Positions 34,720-41,254 of a DNA stretch of 64,000 nucleotides are shown in pieces. The notes under the pieces were generated by a model that was given only the letters and a program-made list of their open reading frames with translations, ran no database searches and was not told where the DNA came from. Each line of letters opens with the position of its first letter. The stretch's first letter is position 1. Position numbers and translations under genes: made by a program. The DNA lies in assembly GCF_001187905.1 (NCBI RefSeq), contig NZ_LGIS01000033.1, forward strand, positions 310,001-374,000, given 5' to 3'. The DNA comes from Pantoea sp. RIT-PI-b (GTDB lineage Bacteria; Pseudomonadota; Gammaproteobacteria; Enterobacterales; Enterobacteriaceae).

Positions 34720-34777
34720 ACTCAGTCCGGTTGCGGGTTCAGGAGCGGGAAACCTGACCGCGCAATCCGGACTGAGT
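34720..34777. repeat. Long hairpin beyond the mesD stop
   Basis: ACTCAGTCCGG (34720-34730) pairs with CCGGACTGAGT (34767-34777); pairing continues inwards with one bulge. No T-run follows on the - strand, so it may be an mRNA 3'-stabilising stem or a small palindromic repeat, not a clear intrinsic terminator. Confidence 0.5.
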
Positions 34778-34807
34778 TAACTTCAATTACTCAACTCTTC
34801 GGCGCGA

Positions 34808-35839
34808 TTATTTCGCCTGCAGTTCTTTACGCACGATCTCTGCGCCAGCACTTAACGCATCCAGCTTGCCGCGCGCGACGCCACGCGGTAACGGGATCAT
34901 GCCACAGTTGGTGCACGGATAGAGCTTGTCGGCATCGACATACTGCAGCGCTTTTCGCAGCGTAGCGGCAACTTCCTCAGGCGTCTCGATGGTGTTGGTC
35001 GCCACATCAATCGCACCAACCATCACCTTTTTACCGCGAACCAACTCCATCAGCTCCATTGGCACGTGCGAGTTTTGACACTCCAGTGAGATGATATCGA
35101 TATTGGATTTCTGCAGTTTAGGGAAGATCTCTTCATACTGACGCCACTCGGTACCCAGCGTCTTTTTCCAATCGGTATTGGCTTTAATGCCATAACCGTA
35201 GCAAATGTGCACAGCGGTTTCACACTTGAGGCCTTCGATGGCTCTTTCCAGCGTGGCAATGCCCCACTCATTCACTTCATCAAAGAAAACGTTAAATGCG
35301 GGTTCATCGAACTGAATAATATCGACACCCACCGCTTCTAATTCTTTGGCCTCTTCATTGAGGATTTTAGCGAATTCCCACGCCAGCTTTTCACGGCTTT
35401 TATAGTGGTTATCATACAACGTATCAATCATGGTCATAGGACCAGGCAGCGCCCATTTAATCGGTTGGTCAGTTTGGGAGCGTAAGAATTTAGCATCCTC
35501 AACAAACACCGATTTTTGACGGCTTACCGGACCAACCACGGTTGGAACACTCGCTTCATAGCGATTACGGATTTTAACGATTTCACGCTTCTCAAAATCA
35601 ACCCCGTTGAGGTGTTCAATAAAGGTAGTGACAAAGTGTTGGCGCGTTTGCTCACCATCACTAACAATATCGATACCCGCCTGTTGTTGATCTTCCAGAC
35701 ACAAACGAAGCGCATCTTGTTTGCCGTCGATTAACTCCTGATCTTGCAATTTCCACGGTGACCACAGCGTCTCCGGCTGAGCAAGCCAGGAAGGTTTAGG
35801 CAAACTGCCCGCAGTGGACGTCGGTAATAATTTTTTCAT
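34808..35839 (-). CDS. mesD: Folate-independent core methionine synthase (MesD-type)
   Basis: A 343-aa protein corresponding to only the C-terminal catalytic half of MetE. Zinc/homocysteine-site residues are visible: His and Cys in VHICYGYG, Glu in ISLECQN, Cys in YPCTNCGMIPL. Published genetics on the MesD family show methionine synthesis without methyl-folate or cobalamin, needing the DUF1852 partner and oxygen. ATG at 35839 has AGGT upstream. It lies 26 bases after the DUF1852 gene in the same operon. Confidence 0.87.
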   Translation of the reverse strand: MKKLLPTSTAGSLPKPSWLAQPETLWSPWKLQDQELIDGKQDALRLCLEDQQQAGIDIVSDGEQTRQHFVTTFIEHLNGVDFEKREIVKIRNRYEASVPTVVGPVSRQKSVFVEDAKFLRSQTDQPIKWALPGPMTMIDTLYDNHYKSREKLAWEFAKILNEEAKELEAVGVDIIQFDEPAFNVFFDEVNEWGIATLERAIEGLKCETAVHICYGYGIKANTDWKKTLGTEWRQYEEIFPKLQKSNIDIISLECQNSHVPMELMELVRGKKVMVGAIDVATNTIETPEEVAATLRKALQYVDADKLYPCTNCGMIPLPRGVARGKLDALSAGAEIVRKELQAK

Positions 35840-35865
35840 CGCAGGTGACCTTATTTTTTTATCAA

Positions 35866-36849
35866 TCAAAGAACGGAATTGGCAAACCATTGCTCAAGAA
35901 TAGTTTGATATGGTTTGATGAAGTTCTCTTCAGTGAACTTTCCTTGTTCAATAGCCAACTGGCTACGTTCTTCTCGATCATAAACAATCTGAGTTAACGA
36001 AAAATCGAGGTGGTTCAGGCTTGGCTGATAGTATTTTCCGGCTGCAGAGTTAGCGTTGTAGATCTCAGGACGATAGATCTTTTGGAAAGTCTCCATCGTG
36101 CTGATGGTACTGATCAGCTCAAGATTGGTGTAATCACTGAGTAAATCGCCATGGAAATAAAATGCTAAAGGCGCAACGCTGTTAGCAGGCATGAAATAAC
36201 GCGCACGTAATCCCATTTTGCCGAAATATTCATCCGTCAGGGAGAGTTCATCCTGCTGATACTCTACGCCGAGCACCGGATGTTCATTGCCGGTACGATA
36301 ATAGGTGTTTTTGCTTGAAACGCTGAGGCAGATAACCGGCGCTTTTTTGAAGTTATTTTTATACGCCTCCGAGTTAACAAAATATTTGAAGACGTTGCCA
36401 TGCAGTTCACCAAAGTTATCCGGGGTGCGGAACTCTGGATGATTTTTATTATGCTCGGACAGCAATACGCTGAAGTCATAGTCGCGCACGTAAGACGAGA
36501 AGTTATTGCCAACAATGCCTTCAATACGTTCATTGGTTTTTTTATCAACGATATTGGTTTTTAATATCTCAATCACCGGGAAGGTATTGTCATTGCCTGC
36601 TGTGGCGATCTTTAACTCAACGGAGACGATTTCGAGTTCAACAGCGTAACGATCCGCTTTCGGGTTATCCCAATGCGCCAGAGAATTGAAGCGGTTATCA
36701 ATCATCACTAAAGCGTTGCGTAAATTATCCTGGCGTTTTTCGCCCCGCGCTAAATTCGCAAAGTTGGTGGTGATACGCGTGTTCTCGGAAGGATTGTAAT
36801 TTTCGTCGAAACGCAGCGTTTTCACAGCAAAGTCAAAATGGTTAGTCAT
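35866..36849 (-). CDS. mesX: DUF1852 protein, MesD partner (MesX)
   Basis: A 327-aa protein of the DUF1852 family, known as the obligate partner of MesD. No catalytic motif is evident from the sequence; one hypothesis is that it generates the methyl group in an oxygen-dependent way. Soluble, no signal peptide. First gene of the mesX-mesD operon and preceded by a structured RNA leader (36873-36947). Confidence 0.85.
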   Translation of the reverse strand: MTNHFDFAVKTLRFDENYNPSENTRITTNFANLARGEKRQDNLRNALVMIDNRFNSLAHWDNPKADRYAVELEIVSVELKIATAGNDNTFPVIEILKTNIVDKKTNERIEGIVGNNFSSYVRDYDFSVLLSEHNKNHPEFRTPDNFGELHGNVFKYFVNSEAYKNNFKKAPVICLSVSSKNTYYRTGNEHPVLGVEYQQDELSLTDEYFGKMGLRARYFMPANSVAPLAFYFHGDLLSDYTNLELISTISTMETFQKIYRPEIYNANSAAGKYYQPSLNHLDFSLTQIVYDREERSQLAIEQGKFTEENFIKPYQTILEQWFANSVL

Positions 36850-37315
36850 CGCAATCTGGCACCTTAGTGTCGAATATCAAGCCTGATTGACTTGCAGGAT
36901 TTCCCAGCTTTTCTTCGCTGGTACTCTCAGGGAGTAGGCTTGATATTATTTTAAGTTATTAACAATGCATCTTTTATGCCTCAGTCTCTGGGTGAAAAAA
37001 AGTGATTTAATTTCAACGAACATGAAGGAATTTCATGATGGCGTGCAGAATGAGGTATGGAGCAGATGCAGTAGGAGCCAAAATCCCAGTTTATGGCTAG
37101 CGACATTGCGGGATGGCAAAAGTATTTGCCCAGCGCTGGCAGAGGTTGATGACTTAGGAAGCCTTGGCGCCATACACCATCTACAACATATTGTTACATT
37201 ATAACATGCTCATTCTTCTCGCTAGATTGAACCCATTCTCAACCTCATCGTCTCAGCAATGGCACGTTTTTTACAGGGAACGAATTAATCTAGTTACACT
37301 AATAATGAGGCAAAG
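36850..37315. other. 466-bp gene-free region between mesX and eptB
   Basis: Its left part is the structured mesX leader. The remaining 370 bases up to eptB contain no convincing gene; a 79-codon reading frame at 36965-37204 has no homology features or ribosome site. Confidence 0.5.
36873..36947 (-). promoter_or_regulatory. Structured leader RNA upstream of mesX (candidate riboswitch)
   Basis: Read on the - strand: P1, a perfect 12-bp stem AATATCAAGCCT/AGGCTTGATATT (36947-36936 with 36884-36873), encloses P2 ACTC/GAGT (5-nt loop), P3 CCAGC/GCTGG (8-nt loop) and a 19-nt single strand. The element ends 23 bases before the mesX AUG. The three-way-junction layout is riboswitch-like, but it did not match a class I could recall (SAM, TPP, cobalamin and purine classes were considered). 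Confidence 0.55.
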
Positions 37316-38974
37316 ATGTTTAAACGGGGTTGGCTTGAGCAATTTTACGTACCGGGATGGGTATCGTTGTATGTCGGCATTTTACTTAATATTCCTATTT
37401 TCATTCGTCGTTATCATCAACTGCAATTTGACAATGTTCTGTCGGTCATCATTGAAGTCGTCGCCGCATTCTGTTTAGTGATGTTTTTAACTTTATTAAT
37501 GTCATTAACCGGCAAGATGATCTCTCGGCTATTGATGACGCTGCTGGTGATATTTTCTAGCGCCGCCAGCTACTACATGATCTTTTTCAATATTGATATT
37601 GGCTATGGAATTATTGCTGCGGTACTGGCGACGGATTCAATTGATCTCTCAAAGGAATCCATTGGCTGGCATTTTGTGCTGTGGCTGGTGGCGGTCAATA
37701 TTATTCCGCTATGGCTGATTTGGCGTGGGTTACGCACCAGCTCAGCTGCCACGATTAATAAAAAACGCTACTGGTCTTATAAAACCGTGGCCATTCTGGT
37801 TGCTGCAATGGGTTGTTGGTTACCGCTCAATCTGATGGGTAAAATGCAAGATGAGCAAGACAAACACAACAATCGCATGATGGCCAGCTACGGCGGTATC
37901 GTGGCCGGGACCTATTCTCCTTCGAATTGGTTATCAGGCGTGGGATTACTGGCTTACAGTTCCTACAGCCAGGCGGAAGATAATCGTAATCTTTACGACC
38001 CAACGGATCATTATCGCTATAACCCGCCCAAGGATGCTGACAACCTCTATATCGTGTTTGTGATTGGCGAGAGCGCACGCCGCGATCATATGGGACTTTA
38101 CGGTTATGACCGTGACAACACGCCTTATCTCGACCATGAAAAAAATCTGGTTCACCTCCAAGGTTATTCCTGTGATACCTCAACTAAACTCTCGCTGCGC
38201 TGCATGTTTGTGCGCGAAGGCGGGGCGTCAGAAGCACCGCAGCGAACGCTTAAAGAGATGAACGTATTCACGGTAATGAAGAAACAGGGCTTTTCTGAAG
38301 AACTCTATTCTATGCAGAGTGAAGCCTGGTTCTATAACAAAGTTATGGCAGACAGCTATGCATTACGGGAATCTATTCAGGCGGAAAAACGCCATGTAGG
38401 GCAACCGGTGGATGATATGGCGTTAGTCACGGAACTCCAGGATTCTATTCAGCGCCATCCTCAGGGCAAGCATATCGTTATTCTGCATACTAAAGGTTCG
38501 CACTATCTTTATACGGAACGTTATCCTCGTGCATTTGCGCGTTATCAACCGGAGTGCCAGGGCATTGATGATGCATGCAGTACGCAGGAGATGATTAATT
38601 CGTATGACAATAGTATTTTGTATACCGATTACTTTCTTAAGCAGACGTTTGATAGCCTGAAAGATAAAAATGCCATTGTCTTTTATGCCTCCGATCATGG
38701 TGAATCGATTTCCGATAACCTGCATTTCCACGGCACGCCGCGTGATCATGCACCTATGGCGCAGCGCACTATTCCAATTATGGTCTGGGCCTCGGATAAA
38801 TTCCTGAGTAATAAGGATCACAAAGCCTCGTTCGCACAATTAGAGCAGCTGCAAAATAATAAAACGCCGGTGTTTCACGAGAAGCTATTCGACACTATTT
38901 TAGGCTGTTCTGGCTTTACTTCTCCTGATGGTGGTATTAATCCGGCGAGAAACTGGTGCGCCCATACGGAATAG
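37316..38974 (+). CDS. eptB: Kdo2-lipid A phosphoethanolamine transferase EptB
   Basis: A 552-aa inner-membrane enzyme that adds phosphoethanolamine to the outer Kdo of LPS. Five N-terminal TM segments (about 15-170) precede a periplasmic sulfatase-like domain. The nucleophile Thr lies in SCDTSTKLSLRCMF, and metal ligands in IGESARRDHMG and YASDHGES. Length and sequence follow E. coli EptB. It probably alters LPS charge and resistance to cationic peptides. Stand-alone gene. Confidence 0.93.
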   Translation: MFKRGWLEQFYVPGWVSLYVGILLNIPIFIRRYHQLQFDNVLSVIIEVVAAFCLVMFLTLLMSLTGKMISRLLMTLLVIFSSAASYYMIFFNIDIGYGIIAAVLATDSIDLSKESIGWHFVLWLVAVNIIPLWLIWRGLRTSSAATINKKRYWSYKTVAILVAAMGCWLPLNLMGKMQDEQDKHNNRMMASYGGIVAGTYSPSNWLSGVGLLAYSSYSQAEDNRNLYDPTDHYRYNPPKDADNLYIVFVIGESARRDHMGLYGYDRDNTPYLDHEKNLVHLQGYSCDTSTKLSLRCMFVREGGASEAPQRTLKEMNVFTVMKKQGFSEELYSMQSEAWFYNKVMADSYALRESIQAEKRHVGQPVDDMALVTELQDSIQRHPQGKHIVILHTKGSHYLYTERYPRAFARYQPECQGIDDACSTQEMINSYDNSILYTDYFLKQTFDSLKDKNAIVFYASDHGESISDNLHFHGTPRDHAPMAQRTIPIMVWASDKFLSNKDHKASFAQLEQLQNNKTPVFHEKLFDTILGCSGFTSPDGGINPARNWCAHTE

Positions 38975-39068
38975 GGGTTATTGCTGCATAGCGTGACTGA
39001 GGGGAAAGTGGCTATCATCGCTTCCCCTCTTACGGTCACCAGGCTGGCACAGCCGCGGAAATTCCAGC

Positions 39069-39074
39069 TATAAT
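39069..39074 (+). promoter_or_regulatory. Perfect -10 box upstream of yaiL
   Basis: TATAAT 34 bases before the yaiL start codon. A convincing -35 at the right spacing was not seen. Confidence 0.4.
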
Positions 39075-39107
39075 CCCCCAAATTCTTCAACCGGTTCAGA
39101 CCTAACA

Positions 39108-39647
39108 ATGACAAAACTCACCTTACAAGAGCAGATGCTTAAAGCTGGATTAGTTACCAGCAAAAAGATGGATAAAGTGCAAAGAACGGCCAAAAAATCA
39201 CGCGTTCAGGCGCGTGAAGCAAGAGAGGCCGTGGAAGAGAATAAAAAAGCGCAGCTTGAGCGCGATAAGCAGCTGAGCGAACAACAAAAGCAAGCGGCTT
39301 TATCCAAAGAGTATAAGGCTCAGGTGAAGCAACTGATTGAAATGAACCGCATCGACATTTCGAAAGGCAATATTGGTTTCAACTTCACCGACGGTAATTT
39401 AATTAAAAAAATAATGGTGGATAAAACCACCCAGGCTCAGCTGATTAGTGGTCGTCTGGCCATTGCGCGTTTGGTGGTTGATAACAATGGTGAGAGTCAA
39501 TACGCCATCATTCCCGCCAGCGTAGCCGATAAAATTGCGCAGCGAGATGCGAACAGCATTGTCTTAAACAGCACCCTGAGTCAGGAAGAGCAGGATGAAG
39601 AAGATCCGTACGCTGATTTCAAAGTGCCTGATGATTTGATGTGGTAA
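39108..39647 (+). CDS. yaiL: DUF2058 nucleoprotein YaiL
   Basis: A 179-aa soluble protein of the DUF2058/YaiL family, annotated as a nucleoprotein or polynucleotide-associated protein. The N-terminal half is a highly charged helix (about 10-80, rich in K, E, Q, A), the C-terminal part compact and acidic at the end. Molecular function uncertain. Confidence 0.9.
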   Translation: MTKLTLQEQMLKAGLVTSKKMDKVQRTAKKSRVQAREAREAVEENKKAQLERDKQLSEQQKQAALSKEYKAQVKQLIEMNRIDISKGNIGFNFTDGNLIKKIMVDKTTQAQLISGRLAIARLVVDNNGESQYAIIPASVADKIAQRDANSIVLNSTLSQEEQDEEDPYADFKVPDDLMW

Positions 39648-39663
39648 TCCCGTTAATTCTGCT

Positions 39664-40365
39664 TCAGAACGGGCTGTTGCTGCGTGCAGTTATCCACTCT
39701 TCCGTAATGGGATGAACAAAATGCAGCGCGCTGGCGTGCAGCATCATCCGTGAGGTTGGTTCGGTCCCCGGCAACAGGCGGCCGCCATACAGGTCACAGC
39801 CCCAAATCGGGTGGCCCAGCTGCTGGCAGTGAATACGCAGCTGGTGAGTGCGCCCGGTTTCCGGGCTTAGCGCCACCCGCGTTAACGGCAGTAACGTCCC
39901 ATCTTCACACTCGTGATAAAAACGCTCAATCACCTGATAGCGCGAACGCGCGGGCTTACCGCGGATGGCGCAAATTGACATCCTGGGGAACAGTGCCGGA
40001 TCTTTCGCTATCGCCGCGTCTATCACGCCCTGTTCATGCTCCAGATGCCCACACAGGAGTGCGCTGTACTCCTTGCTCACGCTGCGCTGACTGAATTGCT
40101 GGCACAGCGCGGCATTCATCGCTTTATTGCGGGCAATCACCATCAAACCTGAAGTCCCAAAATCAAGGCGGTGAACCAGCGTGCAGCCGGGAAACGTTTT
40201 TACCAGCCGGTGATGGACTGAATCGAGATTTTGCGGATTTTTCCCGGACAGGCTCAGCAAGCCTGCAGGCTTGTTGATCAGCAGCAGGTGTTCGTCCTGA
40301 TAAACAATCTCTATCTCTTCAGTACAGGGCGGGGCAATAAAGGTATCGATAATGGAAGACATCAG
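39664..40365 (-). CDS. RluA-family RNA pseudouridine synthase
   Basis: A 233-aa pseudouridine synthase. The catalytic Asp is in VHRLDFGTSGLMV; other motifs are LLINKPAGLLSLSG and ETGRTHQLRIHCQQLGHP. It is RluA-like, but it cannot be assigned to a specific rRNA or tRNA site. The start MSSIIDTF at 40365 is chosen because homology begins shortly after; its ribosome site is weak and an in-frame extension to 40575 seems spurious because it would run into the divergent gene. Confidence 0.85.
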   Translation of the reverse strand: MMSSIIDTFIAPPCTEEIEIVYQDEHLLLINKPAGLLSLSGKNPQNLDSVHHRLVKTFPGCTLVHRLDFGTSGLMVIARNKAMNAALCQQFSQRSVSKEYSALLCGHLEHEQGVIDAAIAKDPALFPRMSICAIRGKPARSRYQVIERFYHECEDGTLLPLTRVALSPETGRTHQLRIHCQQLGHPIWGCDLYGGRLLPGTEPTSRMMLHASALHFVHPITEEWITARSNSPF

Positions 40366-40552
40366 GCTGCCCGGCTGGAAGGTGGGGGCGGATAATAACC
40401 AATTTTCCGCTGACTGGCGAATATGACCAGCCGCAGATTCGCCGCGCGGAAATTTATCGTCCACACTTACCCGGTAGACGTAGTCTGCGCAGGCATTGTG
40501 CATTACACTGCGCGCTGAAAAAACTGAGTAGATAACGATTAGGTAGGCGGTA

Positions 40553-41035
40553 ATGGCGATGAACGGAACAATCACAACCTGGTTTCAGGATAAAGGTTTT
40601 GGATTTATCAAAGATGAGAATGGCGATAACCGCTATTTTCATGTGATTAAGGTCGCTAATCCTGAGCTGATTAAAAAAGATGCCGCGGTCACGTTTGAAC
40701 CGGCCACTAATAACAAAGGCTTGTCAGCCTATGCGGTGAAAGTGTCACCCGAAAGTAAATACATCTATATTGCCGGCGAGCGCCTGAAGCTCACCTCGAT
40801 CAAAAATTACGTGGTGTACAGCGAAGAAGTGCCGGTCGAAACCCGCATTGATAAAGAGAATCCGGTGTTGTCGGTGGGTATATTGATGAACAGCATTAAG
40901 CCGAAAAAAGATGTTAAGCCTGATGAAATGCGCACGCTGAAAAAGCTGGCGATCACCACCTTCCAGGGAAGCACGCTCATTTTCTCGGCAGATGAGATTG
41001 ACGTGGATGCCACGGTGAAAATGCTCAAGGTGTAA
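40553..41035 (+). CDS. Cold-shock-domain protein with C-terminal extension
   Basis: A 160-aa protein. Residues 1-65 resemble a cold-shock (OB) domain with RNP1-like KGFGFI; RNP2 is altered (NRYFHVI). The C-terminal ~95 residues (from about YIYIAGERLKLTSIKNYVVY) are unlike CspA-type proteins and were not recognised. Probable nucleic-acid-binding protein. Two in-frame ATGs (40553, 40559); a GGCGG-rich stretch precedes the first. Confidence 0.75.
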   Translation: MAMNGTITTWFQDKGFGFIKDENGDNRYFHVIKVANPELIKKDAAVTFEPATNNKGLSAYAVKVSPESKYIYIAGERLKLTSIKNYVVYSEEVPVETRIDKENPVLSVGILMNSIKPKKDVKPDEMRTLKKLAITTFQGSTLIFSADEIDVDATVKMLKV

Positions 41036-41065
41036 ACCGCTATTGTCCATTCTTGCTGATTATTG

Positions 41066-41086
41066 AGGTGCGCACTCTGCGCACCT
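41066..41086 (+). terminator. Hairpin after the cold-shock-domain gene
   Basis: Stem AGGTGCGCA/TGCGCACCT with loop CTC, followed by TAAAAA (few T). Member of the GGTGCGCA palindrome family; possible terminator. Confidence 0.5.
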
Positions 41087-41153
41087 TAAAAACCTCGCCA
41101 TACACTTCCATGCTCTACCGCCGCAACCCCTGAAGTAAAAAGCGCACCTAAGA

Positions 41154-41167
41154 AAGACCCGGCTTGT
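41154..41167 (+). promoter_or_regulatory. Adhesin-locus motif, copy 1
   Basis: AAGACCCGGCTTGT, 87 bases before the Ig-repeat gene at 41255. It is identical to the copy before the giant adhesin (49331-49344). Confidence 0.6.
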
Positions 41168-41254
41168 AGCCTGAGACGACGCATTATTGGTAATTTCTGA
41201 ACGTTATAAATGTAGTCAGAAATTATATAATTCGTTTATCAAGGAGTTACAAAT

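Noticed and set aside
36873..36947. Known riboswitch classes (SAM-I, TPP, cobalamin, purine) for the mesX leader
   Set aside because: The conserved core sequences of these classes are missing; only the general junction shape is shared.
36965..37204. 79-codon ORF between mesX and eptB
   Set aside because: No ribosome site, atypical composition, no recognisable domain.
40366..40575. Longer N-terminus for the pseudouridine synthase
   Set aside because: Adds a hydrophobic, non-homologous segment that overlaps the divergent cold-shock-domain gene.
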